Below are positions 10,301-18,000 of a DNA stretch of 56,081 bases, in pieces. Every line of letters starts with the position of its first letter. Within the stretch, counting starts at the first letter, position 1. Below the pieces are notes generated by a model. The model ran no database searches, was not told the DNA's origin, and was given only the letters and a program-made list of their open reading frames with translations. The position numbers were made by a program, and so were the translations under genes. Origin of the DNA: JARFQH01 sp041299015 (GTDB lineage Bacteria > Desulfobacterota > Desulfobacteria > Desulfobacterales > SG8-13); contig JBFYWB010000031.1 in the NCBI GenBank assembly GCA_041299015.1, positions 1 to 56,081 on the forward strand, given 5' to 3'.

Positions 10301-11687
10301 CGTAGGCCGACTCTTCGAGGAAAGATCCGGTACCGGCCGAACAGGCCTCGTTCATCGCGTAGTCGGATGGGACCCCGTTGGTGATGTAGGTGTACTTGGC
10401 ATCCTGCCCGCCGATTTCGAAAATCGTGTCGACGGCCGGGTCAAAATAAACCGCTGCCGTGGCATGGGCGATGATTTCGTTGATCACGCCGTCGGTCAAC
10501 GCGTGGAGGCCGGCAATCTGGCGCCCGGAACCGCATACGCCCAAGCCTTCGATGTCGATTTGCCGCGGATCGACGACCGCCGAGACCTGAGCGTGGATCC
10601 GGCGATAACATTGCCGTGATGCGGCAATCGGGTCACCGTTGGTGCGCAGGTAGACGGAGGCTAAGATGGCGTTGTCTGCTTCGCGGATCAGGACGGCCTT
10701 GGTGGTGGTCGAACCGACGTCCAGGCCTAAATAGGTGCGATCGCCGGCACGGGCCGTCCTCTTCTCAATACCCTTGAACTCGACCTGGCTGCTGAAGCGG
10801 CGCAGGGGCGGCAGTCGGTCGAACGAGGAGACGTCGCTTTTGAAGAGGTCGGTTATGGCGGGCAGGGGACGGGTCGTGTTTTCCAGAGCCCAAAGCGCGG
10901 CGCCCAAGGCCTCGAAGCAGGCGGCCGCCTGCGGAACGATGAGCCCGGGTATCCGTTCCCGCAGGTACGCGATCATCGTCCGGTTTTGGGTTGCGCCGCC
11001 GACGATCATGATGTTTTGGTGCTCGACTTTTTTCAAAAGCGCCAGAATCTTGTTGGCCATCATTTTGCATAAGCCGGCGGTGACTTTTGATTTCGGCACC
11101 CCTTTGTTGGTCGCGTGCGTGCAGTCGGACTTGCAGAAGACCGAACAGCGCCCGGAGACCTGATAGGGGTTTGCGGTCGCGGTCCAGTGGGCGGCCTCTG
11201 CCAGCGAGACATCCATCCGCCGCAGCTGCTGGAGGAAAAATTCTCCTGTTCCGGAAGCGCACTTGTTTCCGGTGATCACGTTGGCGATCTGGCCCATGCG
11301 ATCCAGGACGTAGACCATGAACGTTTCCCCGCCGGCTGATACCACGGCAGGGCAGACAATACCGGGTGGTCTGACGAAGCGATAGGCATACTCGACCGCT
11401 TCGGGTTCGGAAATGGCGCTGAGGTTTAAGAACTGACGGAATTTGCGGCCGGTTACGGCTATCCGCGGTGTTTGGGAAGGATCGAGATCGCTCAGCACCC
11501 GGCGCAGCGTCTTTTTCGGATCGCCGCCATGCGGTTCAACCGTCCGGGCGACGATCCGGGGTTCGGGGTAATAAGTCGAGGCTCTGTCGGCGCATTTGTC
11601 CAATTCCACCATAACCAGAGATATGGTGGACGCGCCGAGGCACAGACCGTACGATCTCAGCTTGCCGGAATCACAATCGGGATTCAC
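7308..11687 (-). CDS. Giant acyl-CoA dehydratase activase-like fusion protein
   Basis: 1459-residue cytosolic iron-sulfur ATPase of the BcrA/BadF/BzdQ/HgdC activator group. Those activators use ATP to drive an electron into 2-hydroxyacyl-CoA dehydratases or benzoyl-CoA reductases. Order: a first ASKHA domain about 12-270 with the cluster motif NKCASGTG (141-148) and a Cys-rich CSVFCKSDC stretch; a second, better preserved ASKHA domain about 319-590 (LGLDVGSTTTKA, EIGGQDAKY, NEACSAGTG); a Cys-containing linker (KGGKEKCDRRCE); a DUF2229-like domain (FLVNTYYPLYASFF); and a C-terminal HgdB-like region (NTSCKECLPLILTTG). Activator, its duplicate and a dehydratase-like part are thus in one chain. 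Start set at GTG 11687, which has GGAGG seven bases upstream; the open frame continues to 11786 without a better site. Such proteins are known in anaerobes, but I know of no established substrate. Confidence 0.88.
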   Translation of the reverse strand: MNPDCDSGKLRSYGLCLGASTISLVMVELDKCADRASTYYPEPRIVARTVEPHGGDPKKTLRRVLSDLDPSQTPRIAVTGRKFRQFLNLSAISEPEAVEYAYRFVRPPGIVCPAVVSAGGETFMVYVLDRMGQIANVITGNKCASGTGEFFLQQLRRMDVSLAEAAHWTATANPYQVSGRCSVFCKSDCTHATNKGVPKSKVTAGLCKMMANKILALLKKVEHQNIMIVGGATQNRTMIAYLRERIPGLIVPQAAACFEALGAALWALENTTRPLPAITDLFKSDVSSFDRLPPLRRFSSQVEFKGIEKRTARAGDRTYLGLDVGSTTTKAVLIREADNAILASVYLRTNGDPIAASRQCYRRIHAQVSAVVDPRQIDIEGLGVCGSGRQIAGLHALTDGVINEIIAHATAAVYFDPAVDTIFEIGGQDAKYTYITNGVPSDYAMNEACSAGTGSFLEESAYETLGVKMEDIADIALLGQNVPNFNDQCAAFIASDIKNAIHEGVGREDILAGLVYSICMNYANRVKGNRPVGNKVFMQGGVCYNKGVPLAMAALVGKPIVVPPEPGLMGAFGVALEVKKRIANGLMQKKSFDLAVLAQRSVTYGRTFTCKGGKEKCDRRCEIAMIALEGSTYPFGGACNRYVNLRRKVSFEVDRLDRVRFRQRLTFEDAAVRPVTATGSGKRGRIGFNRSFLVNTYYPLYASFFAELGFEPVLPATCSPTGIDRRNAAFCFPAELAHGYFHTLLNIDPPLDYIFLPHFRAVPTHDNRMNSQVCPFVQGETYFLRATFREQIAAAKALGSRLLTPLIDLTQGLESARDPLVETARSMGIGRRRARQAFAVACDRQRRHMDQMLAIGRQALAEIEENADRFAVVLFGRPYSAFVEEAHMGIPHKLASRGVAVIPLDFLPLDHATTTRHMYWGFGQLITKAAQIVKKHPQLFAVYITNFSCGPDSFLLGYFRGIMGRKPSLTLELDSHTADAGLETRIEAFLDIVTAYRKLAATRQIRPAEKTFTAARTLLENGVARVITSKGEKIDMTDPRVTLLFPSMGRLATECMAAVFQGKGFNARAYPPATEADLKTGRANTSCKECLPLILTTGTLLNYVRKDKKPDEVLVYFMAGGSGPCRFGQYSVFMENLIQRLELPDVTLLTLSSENAYAGLDADFQRRGWWAIVVSDVMEDIRSMLLANAVDVPAAMAIFEEELGLILKELRQGEFARLEACLKNTAERLRHIRLKRPPVAVPKIFLAGEIFVRRDALSRQYLTERLAEEGFATICSPISEWMLYADYLVRSGRADCKPTLLEYLKFLVRTRYKGFYERRIKALLAGSRLVHPETLDIDAIIGGASEHLSPDLGGEAVLTIGSALAEIVDAACGVIAIGPFGCMPNRLSEAILSETMNRIDKLKIDPRNERLRTVLADIDELPFLAIESDGSPFPQIITAKIEAFCLRARRLHDRLYTMN

Positions 11688-11974
11688 CTTGCCCCTCCAT
11701 CTCTTTTTATAAACCAGCTTCGGTAATGGTGAAGCTGTCCTAAAAGGCAGAACCGACGAGCCGGTTAGGGTGACCCTCACCGGCACACCAAAAAATCCTT
11801 CTCTGTCAAAATCCTTTAAGGTCTGCCGCGCGGCGTCGATACCCTGAAAAAATTCATCTCAATTAATAATGATCCCCGTCGCAGAATGCAAACCACGGCG
11901 GCGCCGGCGGCGGAGTTGTCGGCCAGCGATGCGGTGGCGCTTGGTCGCACCGTAAACCGGGTCCGGAGAGTCCG

Positions 11975-13069
11975 TCAATTGCGACACGCACCTTCATCCT
12001 TTTGGCTCAGCACGGCACGACGGTTGAGCAATGCTTTCATCACCGCATGCACGAGCGTGGCCAGCGGGATGGCGAAAAAGAGGCCCCAAAACCCCCACAA
12101 CCCGCCGAACAGCAGGACGGCCGTGATGACCGCCACCGGGTGGAGGTCGACGACTTCGGACAGCAGCAGGGGCGCCAGCAGGTTGCCGTCGAGCAACTGA
12201 ATGATCGCGTAGGCGATCAGGGCATAGAGGAACTCATGGCTGAGTCCCCACTGGAAATAGGCGAACAGGGCAACCGGCAGAAAAATAACCGTTACGCCCA
12301 CGAAGGGGACCAGGACCGAAAAACCGACCATCAGCGAAACCAGCATCGTCAGCTGCATGCCCAAAAGCTTGAACGTCACGTAACTGACGCTCCATACAAT
12401 CACAATTTCCAAAAATTTCCCACGGATATAGTTGCCGAACTGCTGGTTGACCTCGCGCCACACCTGGTTTGCCAGCAACCGGTTGTCGGGCAGGGTGTTG
12501 GCCAGCCAGCAAAGGATCTTGACCTTGTCCTTGACCATGAAAAACACCATCAGGGGCACGAGGATCAGGTAGACCAGGATGGCAATAACCCCCCGTACCG
12601 AGGCGATCGAAAGGGAAAGGATCCGCTTGACCAGGATGTTCAGTTCGACGCCGATGAAATCGAGCACCTGCTTGATCTGCGCTTGCGAGATAATATCCGG
12701 ATATCGTTCGGGCAGACGCATCAACTCACTTTGACCGACGGCCAGCATCATCGGCAGCTGCTGCAACAGCTGGGCAATCTGATGCGAGAGAAGCGGCAGC
12801 AGAAAAATGATCAGCAACAAGAGACAGATCATAAAGACAATAAAGACAATCACCACGGACAACATACGCGGAACTTTGAAGCGCGCCAGCCGGACGACCA
12901 TTCCGTCGAGCATGAAAGCGATGACGATGCTCGCAAATACCGGAATCAGCATGTCGCCGAACATGAAGATAAAAACGAATCCGACCACCAGCATGAATCC
13001 GAGAACCAGTATCTGCGGGTCGGAAAAATGGCGGTCAATCCAGTCGCGGATCACTGCAAACATGCTCAT
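11975..13069 (-). CDS. AI-2E family (PerM/YdiK-like) membrane permease
   Basis: Inner-membrane protein of 364 aa with about eight hydrophobic segments, a long amphipathic central region (LPLLSHQIAQLLQQLP) and the conserved C-terminal stretch DLHPVAVITAVLLFGGLWGF, LFFAIPLATLVHAVM. This is the AI-2E transporter family, which includes TqsA and several Na+/H+ antiporters; the substrate is not predictable. The start at ATG 13069 (MSMFAVIRDWIDRHF) is preferred because homologues I recall begin at this point; a TTG at 13123 would add 18 polar residues. It is transcribed divergently from murJ. Confidence 0.87.
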   Translation of the reverse strand: MSMFAVIRDWIDRHFSDPQILVLGFMLVVGFVFIFMFGDMLIPVFASIVIAFMLDGMVVRLARFKVPRMLSVVIVFIVFMICLLLLIIFLLPLLSHQIAQLLQQLPMMLAVGQSELMRLPERYPDIISQAQIKQVLDFIGVELNILVKRILSLSIASVRGVIAILVYLILVPLMVFFMVKDKVKILCWLANTLPDNRLLANQVWREVNQQFGNYIRGKFLEIVIVWSVSYVTFKLLGMQLTMLVSLMVGFSVLVPFVGVTVIFLPVALFAYFQWGLSHEFLYALIAYAIIQLLDGNLLAPLLLSEVVDLHPVAVITAVLLFGGLWGFWGLFFAIPLATLVHAVMKALLNRRAVLSQKDEGACRN

Positions 13070-13458
13070 GTCGGACGCAACTCGATCGTCTCGTTGCGCC
13101 AGCTCCCTGAACGTCTGTCTCAAATGGCGAATATTACTGGTTCCTTACCATATTTTCGGCCGCAGAAGAAATGAAAATTTATCGATTGCGTCGTTGCCTG
13201 TCGGACCGGTTCGAAGGTGATGTACGGGGGTGAATTTGGATGGTATAAGCGCAGGTCGCGCGGTCGGCTGCGGTTAATTTTGCCTTTCGCTGACATTTCT
13301 GTTAATAAACCGGCGGGTTGCGCCGCCCGCAAGGGGCAGCGGCCGCGACCGCGGGCCGATCCGGTGGGGACGGCCTTTTGATCGCAATGAAAGGACGTCT
13401 TGTCGGAAGCGCCCCAGCGGCTCCGGACAATGACACCGAAGGGGCGGTGACACCAGCG
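13070..13458. other. Divergent intergenic region, AI-2E permease / murJ
   Basis: About 390 bases between the chosen starts. It contains a good sigma-70 promoter for murJ (annotated separately at 13280-13308) and the alternative murJ starts TTG 13318 and ATG 13387. I see no RNA gene or repeat here. Confidence 0.5.
13280..13308 (+). promoter_or_regulatory. Sigma-70-type promoter for murJ
   Basis: TTGCCT (13280-13285) and TAATAA (13303-13308) are separated by exactly 17 bases, close to the TTGACA/TATAAT consensus at optimal spacing. A start site near 13315 would precede all sensible murJ starts. Confidence 0.55.
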
Positions 13459-15036
13459 ATGGTCCATTCGATGAGAAAAAAAGTCGGCATCGCCGCGGTC
13501 ATCATGATGGCATCGGTCTTGTTGAGCCGGTTGATCGGGTTGGTCCGGGAGATGGTCATCGCTTACACCGGCGGTGCCAGCAGCGCGGTAGATGCTTACC
13601 AACTGGCTTTTTTCATCCCCGAAATCCTGAACCACATCGTTGCCAGCGGCTTTTTGTCGATCACATTTATCCCCATTTTCTCCCATTATCTTGCCAAGGA
13701 CGATGAGGCCGAAGGCTGGCGTGTGTTCTCGCTCGTTTTAACCGTGGTCGGGGGTTTTCTGCTGGTTTTCATCCTGGTCGCCGGCGTTTTTGCACCGCAA
13801 TTGATCGACATCGTCGCGCTTGGACGCCCTGACCCTGTTTTTAAATCCCAGGTGGTCAGAATGACCCGGATCATCCTGCCGGCCCAGTTTTTCTTTTTTA
13901 CCGGCGGCCTTTTGATGGCGGTCCAGTTTGCCAAGGAAAAGTTTGCGATACCGGCCCTTGCGCCGATTTTCTATAATTTCGGTATCATCTTCTGCGGTGT
14001 CGTCTTGGGTCCCCGGGTGGGGATGGAGGGGTTTTCATGGGGCGTCATGGCCGGGGCCTTCTTTGGAAATTTTGCCCTGCAATGGTGGGGAGCCCGCCGC
14101 GTGGGGCTTAACTTCCGCTTGTGCTTCAATTTGCGCCACCCGGATCTGAAACGGTATGTCATTCTCACGCTGCCCCTGATGGTAGGCCTGACGATGATGT
14201 TTTCGATGGAAATCTTCATCCGTTTTTTTGGGGCCTATCTGGACCCCGGAGGAATCGCCGGTCTCAATTACAGCCGCACGATTCTCCTCATCCCGGTCGG
14301 CTTGTTCGGACAGGCCGTCGGTGTGGCTTCGTATCCGTTCATGGCGCGCCTGGTCGCCGAACACAAGCTGCAGGAAATGAATGCCCTGATGAACGGAGCC
14401 CTGCGTTACCTGGCCTTGGTGATTCCCTTCTCGATCCTGCTCATGGTCCTCAGGCATGAAATCGTCTACCTGCTCTTTGAACGTGGCCGTTTCGATGCCC
14501 AGGCAACCGCCCTGACAGCTCACATCCTGCTGTATCTGCTGCCGGGGGCCTTCGCCCTTTCGGCCTATACGGTCGTTGTCAGGGCTTACTATGCGAATCA
14601 AAACACCTGGTTCCCGGCGGTCTTTGGAACCATTGCCGTTTTGTTCAGCCTGCCGGTTTACTGGTACGGCCTGAATCTGATCGGTGCCGGCGGGATAGCA
14701 CTGGCCGTATCGCTGTCTTCGGTATTTCAACTGGTCGTACTCTATGCCTTGTGGAACAAGAGGGGCCGTAACCGCGGCAGCCGCGAGGTGTACCGCTTTT
14801 ATGCCTACATGCTTCTGTTCAGCGGTTTATTGGGCATCGGACTGGAATACTTCAAGGATTTGCTGCAGAACCGTTTCGACGGCGCGAGCCTTACGGGCAG
14901 CCTGTTGACCCTATTGATTGTCGGTGCCGTTTTTTCGGTTGCCCTGGCCGGTATCGGACGTCTACTCCACATAAAGGAAATCGATGACCTTTGCAAAAGG
15001 ATCCGGCAGAAATTACGCCGGTCACCGTCCGTATAG
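13459..15036 (+). CDS. murJ: Lipid II flippase MurJ
   Basis: Moves the peptidoglycan precursor lipid II across the inner membrane. The polytopic protein (525 aa from this start, about 14 hydrophobic segments) shows MurJ/MviN hallmarks: ASVLLSRLIGLVREMVIAY at the N-terminus, DAYQLAFFIPEILNHIVASG and an FGAYLDPGGIAGLNYSRTI segment in the middle, plus charged Arg residues lining the first helices. The start is uncertain: ATG 13459 gives a short N-terminus as in the family, ATG 13387 adds 24 polar residues, and neither has a strong ribosome site. It is a single-gene unit behind the promoter at 13280-13308. Confidence 0.93.
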   Translation: MVHSMRKKVGIAAVIMMASVLLSRLIGLVREMVIAYTGGASSAVDAYQLAFFIPEILNHIVASGFLSITFIPIFSHYLAKDDEAEGWRVFSLVLTVVGGFLLVFILVAGVFAPQLIDIVALGRPDPVFKSQVVRMTRIILPAQFFFFTGGLLMAVQFAKEKFAIPALAPIFYNFGIIFCGVVLGPRVGMEGFSWGVMAGAFFGNFALQWWGARRVGLNFRLCFNLRHPDLKRYVILTLPLMVGLTMMFSMEIFIRFFGAYLDPGGIAGLNYSRTILLIPVGLFGQAVGVASYPFMARLVAEHKLQEMNALMNGALRYLALVIPFSILLMVLRHEIVYLLFERGRFDAQATALTAHILLYLLPGAFALSAYTVVVRAYYANQNTWFPAVFGTIAVLFSLPVYWYGLNLIGAGGIALAVSLSSVFQLVVLYALWNKRGRNRGSREVYRFYAYMLLFSGLLGIGLEYFKDLLQNRFDGASLTGSLLTLLIVGAVFSVALAGIGRLLHIKEIDDLCKRIRQKLRRSPSV

Positions 15037-15258
15037 GTCCGGCTCCGAAGAGCCGGTGCGTTCGAGATCGGGATGCATCGGCCTCATTGGCGGCGGCCGC
15101 TGCACCCATAAAAAGGCCGTTGCGCACGTGGTGCGAACGGCCTGTCAAATTCGCGGATGGCTGGCTACTGCCTTAGAGGGTCCATTACAAAAGTGGTCGG
15201 ACAAATATCTTGCGCGGTGGACCGAGCCGGACAGCGATGCGGATCGAGGTACGCTTTT

Positions 15259-15480
15259 TTATCCAATGGTCGTTGGCCGGCAGAGATGTTTTTGCTCCAT
15301 GGCTACCCGGCCGCAGCCCTCACAAACATATTTCATGGCCGCCAGCTTGTCTTTGCAGACATGCTTGGCGTCAGCCTGCGTTTCCCCGCAGAAGCTGCAC
15401 TTGGCTTTGTCGTCACAGGGGTTGCAGAGATGACCGGGCGCATCGGCTACTGCGCCGCAGGTTTTGCATGTATAGGCCAT
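15259..15480 (-). CDS. Mini-protein with three identical C2HC zinc motifs
   Basis: 73-residue protein in which one pattern, Cys-x2-Cys-x8-His-x-Cys, occurs three times: Cys5/Cys8/His17/Cys19, Cys28/Cys31/His40/Cys42 and Cys53/Cys56/His65/Cys67. Each Cys-x2-Cys is followed by Gly as in a zinc knuckle. An extra Cys22 follows the first unit. The ATG has an excellent ribosome site (AAAGGAG, six bases upstream), so translation is likely. It probably binds up to three zinc ions; partner and role are unknown. It is a single gene, divergent from panB across a 424-base gap. Confidence 0.82.
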   Translation of the reverse strand: MAYTCKTCGAVADAPGHLCNPCDDKAKCSFCGETQADAKHVCKDKLAAMKYVCEGCGRVAMEQKHLCRPTTIG

Positions 15481-15904
15481 TAAAGGCTCCTTTCGATGGT
15501 GTTGGTCAATTTGTTGTTACTTACGGGTCAATATGGGTTTGCCCTGAAAGAATGTCAAGTACCGTGCGGCCCTCTCCGATGATCAACTGCCGTAGCCGTC
15601 ATCCGATTGCCGGGGTATGCGGACTCAATCTCGGCTGCGGCCTTGCCTCTGCGCACCCAGGCCTCATGCCGTATATCTTCCCGCCGGGCCTGCCTTTCAG
15701 CCGCCGCCGCGGTTGTTTGGCCTTGTTTGTATTGACTTCGACCCTTGCTCTGGGATAAAAAACCCTCGAGAGCGACACCCACGGCGGTAAAACAAGAACA
15801 CCTCCCGCCATGAACCGGGAACCGCACGGGCTTTTATGCCCGCGTCATGAAGCGGTTTTTCGATCCAGAGCCCTTTTTCCTTCATCCCCATCGAGGAGGC
15901 CCGC
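15481..15904. other. 424-base intergenic region between zinc mini-protein and panB
   Basis: Must hold divergent promoters for the mini-protein and panB. Open frames on both strands are present but lack ribosome sites and look non-protein-like. I find no tRNA, clear terminator or known riboswitch. The GC-rich, gene-like but broken character could be a decayed gene; I cannot name it. Confidence 0.3.
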
Positions 15905-16738
15905 ATGGAAAAGAAAAAGATGACCCTTGCCGAACTTCAGCGGAAAAAGAACCGGGGCGAGAAGATCACCATGATGACAGCATATGACTATCCTTCCGCA
16001 AGGCTTGTGGACGAGGCGGGCATCGATTCGGTTCTTGTCGGCGACTCTCTCGGCATGGTTGTTCTGGGGCTTGACTCCACAGTGCCGGTCACCATGGACG
16101 AGATGATCCATCACTGCAAAGCCGTCCGCAGAGCGGTCAAGACCGGCTTCATGCTGGGAGACATGCCCTTCATGTCCTACCAGACGCGCAGGGACCGGGC
16201 GATTGAAAATGCCGGGCGATTCATCAAGGAAGCGGGATGCGATGCGGTGAAACTCGAGGGCGGCAGCGAGATGACCCCTGTGGTAAAAGCCATTGTCAGG
16301 GCCGGTATTCCCGTCTGCGCCCACATCGGCCTCACCCCCCAGACGGCTACCATGCTGAGCGGCTTCAAGGTGCAGGGCAAGGATGCGGAAAGCGCTCGAA
16401 TCCAGATCAAATCGGCTAAAGACCTCCAGGAAGCGGGCGCCTTCATGATTGTCATGGAATGTATCCCCGATCTTGTGGCGGCCCGGATAACGCGGGAACT
16501 CCGGATCCCCACCATCGGCATCGGGGCCGGCAAGGATTGCGACGGGCAGGTGCTGGTCTACCACGACCTTGTCGGGCTCTTTGAACGGTTTACACCGAAA
16601 TTCGCCAAGCAGTACGTGAACCTCTCCATCTCGATCAAGGAGGCCTTGCTTCGGTACAAAGCGGAGGTTGAAACGGCTGCCTTCCCGGCAAAAGAGCACT
16701 CTTTCTGCATGACGCCCGAGGAGGCGGAAAAAATTTAA
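15905..16738 (+). CDS. panB: 3-methyl-2-oxobutanoate hydroxymethyltransferase
   Basis: First committed enzyme of pantothenate (vitamin B5/CoA) synthesis; it transfers a hydroxymethyl group from methylene-tetrahydrofolate to 2-oxoisovalerate, giving ketopantoate. 277 aa, usual length. TIM-barrel motifs are visible: MMTAYDYPSARLVDEAGID, LVGDSLGMVVLG (metal-binding Asp), AVKLEGG (catalytic Lys/Glu), GIPVCAHIGLTPQ, and TIGIGAGKDCDGQVLVYHDL with the C-terminal FVYHDLVGLF-like helix. The ATG is preceded by GAGGAGG. panE begins two bases after the stop codon, so the pair is one operon. The step from ketopantoate to pantothenate needs panC, which is not in the window. Confidence 0.96.
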   Translation: MEKKKMTLAELQRKKNRGEKITMMTAYDYPSARLVDEAGIDSVLVGDSLGMVVLGLDSTVPVTMDEMIHHCKAVRRAVKTGFMLGDMPFMSYQTRRDRAIENAGRFIKEAGCDAVKLEGGSEMTPVVKAIVRAGIPVCAHIGLTPQTATMLSGFKVQGKDAESARIQIKSAKDLQEAGAFMIVMECIPDLVAARITRELRIPTIGIGAGKDCDGQVLVYHDLVGLFERFTPKFAKQYVNLSISIKEALLRYKAEVETAAFPAKEHSFCMTPEEAEKI

Positions 16739-16740
16739 GA

Positions 16741-17667
16741 ATGACCAGCCCCGGCATGCAGTTTCTCGTCATCGGTGCAGGCGCCATGGGCTGCCTCTTT
16801 GCGGCCCGCCTGAAAAGGGCGGGTCTTGAGGTGGGGCTCTACGACAAGGGCCCGCAAAGGGCGCAACGAATCCGCGCGGAAGGGATTGAGGTTCAAGAGG
16901 TCGGCGGGAGTTTTCGGGTTGCGGTTCCGGTGTTTTCCCGCAAACCCGACCCCGGCCCTGATGCGGTGCTCCTCTGCGTTAAATCCCACGACACGGCAGA
17001 GGCGAGCAAAACGGTTGCCCCCTGGCTGAAGGAAGACACCGTTATTCTCACCCTTCAAAACGGGCTTGGCAACATTGAAATTCTGGAAAAGTTTTTCGGC
17101 CGGGAAAGGGTCCTAGGGGGTGTTACCTCTGAAGGGGCCACGGTTCTTGGCCACGGCAGAATTCGACATGCCGGCGGGGGTGAGACCGCTATCGGCCCCT
17201 CCGGCGTCGGGACAAAAAAAATCCTTTCCGCCTTCCGCCAAGCCGGTTTCACCTGCAAAGCCGTCGACAATCTGCAGCAGCTCATCTGGGGCAAGCTGAT
17301 CATCAACGTGGGGATCAATGCCCTTGCCGCGGTTACCGGTTTGAAGAACGGCCGCCTTCCTGAAATCAGGTCAACCCGCACGATCATGGAGATGGCGGTC
17401 GAGGAAGCCGTGGCCGTGGCAAGGGCCAAAGAAATCGTGCTGCCCTATCCGGATCCGATCGGCCGCGTCAGGCAGGTCTGCAAGGCCACGGCCGATAATG
17501 TCGCCTCCATGCTCCAGGATGTCCTGAACAAAAAAAGGACCGAAATCGCGGTCATTAACGGCGCCATCGTGCGCGAGGGCGAAGCCCTGGGGATTGCCAC
17601 TCCCGTGAACGCCGTGCTGACATCTCTGGTCGAAGCCATTCAGAAGACATACGGGGAGAGACTCTGA
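16741..17667 (+). CDS. panE: 2-dehydropantoate 2-reductase
   Basis: Reduces ketopantoate made by PanB to pantoate using NADPH. 308 aa, usual length. The N-terminal Rossmann motif VIGAGAMGCLFAARL (about residues 8-22), the CVKSHDT and LQNGLGN segments, and the catalytic Lys region WGKLIINVGINALAA with the C-terminal helical ketopantoate-reductase domain (VEEAVAVARA, then TEIAVINGAIV) are visible. Start ATG 16741 lies two bases after panB. The next feature downstream is tRNA-Thr on the other strand. Confidence 0.95.
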   Translation: MTSPGMQFLVIGAGAMGCLFAARLKRAGLEVGLYDKGPQRAQRIRAEGIEVQEVGGSFRVAVPVFSRKPDPGPDAVLLCVKSHDTAEASKTVAPWLKEDTVILTLQNGLGNIEILEKFFGRERVLGGVTSEGATVLGHGRIRHAGGGETAIGPSGVGTKKILSAFRQAGFTCKAVDNLQQLIWGKLIINVGINALAAVTGLKNGRLPEIRSTRTIMEMAVEEAVAVARAKEIVLPYPDPIGRVRQVCKATADNVASMLQDVLNKKRTEIAVINGAIVREGEALGIATPVNAVLTSLVEAIQKTYGERL

Positions 17668-17758
17668 CGGCGGGCCGCTCGGTCGCAATGGCAGATGGCC
17701 GCCTGCGTCCGCAAGCATTGCCGCGGCACAGAAGCAACAGACCTCCCTTGATTCGCAA

Positions 17759-17779
17759 ACGGGCACAATTACGGGCACA
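17759..17779. repeat. Short direct repeat beside tRNA-Thr
   Basis: ACGGGCACA occurs twice, separated by ATT (17759-17767 and 17771-17779), about 60 bases beyond the 3' end of tRNA-Thr. Integrative elements often recombine at tRNA 3' ends, so this may be an old attachment-site remnant; there is no integrase nearby. Confidence 0.3.
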
Positions 17780-17796
17780 GTGGCCGAAATTACCAA

Positions 17797-17829
17797 CAAA
17801 AAAAGGGTTGCTGAATCAGCTAACCCCTT
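17797..17829 (-). terminator. Rho-independent terminator behind tRNA-Thr
   Basis: Reading the minus strand, AAGGGGTT-AGCTGA-TTCAGC-AACCC forms a long nested hairpin followed by a run of seven T residues. It begins about nine bases after the tRNA's CCA end, as expected for a single-tRNA transcript. Confidence 0.8.
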
Positions 17830-17837
17830 GTAATTAT

Positions 17838-17913
17838 TGGAGCCACCTTGCGGAATCGAACCGCAGACCTACGCATTACGAGTGCGTTGCTCTACCAGCT
17901 GAGCTAAGGTGGC
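17838..17913 (-). tRNA. tRNA-Thr (anticodon CGT)
   Basis: The minus strand folds as a tRNA: acceptor GCCACCT/AGGTGGC, D-arm GCTCAGCTGGTAGAGC, anticodon arm ACGCA-CTCGTAA-TGCGT with anticodon CGT, T-arm TGCGG-TTCGATT-CCGCA, and an encoded CCA (TCCA) end. CGT reads ACG threonine codons. Confidence 0.97.
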
Positions 17914-18000
17914 ATTTCATCGGCGCCAGCGGCCGGCGCGACGCCGCAGGCTGTCCGCTCGGCCGTGGGGCGGGACAAACAAGGGTTAACTACGTTTTTT

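Noticed and set aside
12002..13174. 390-codon open frame opposite the AI-2E permease gene
   Set aside because: Antisense to a clear membrane protein; the translation is rich in His, Gln and Asp, as expected from reverse-complemented hydrophobic codons. No ribosome site.
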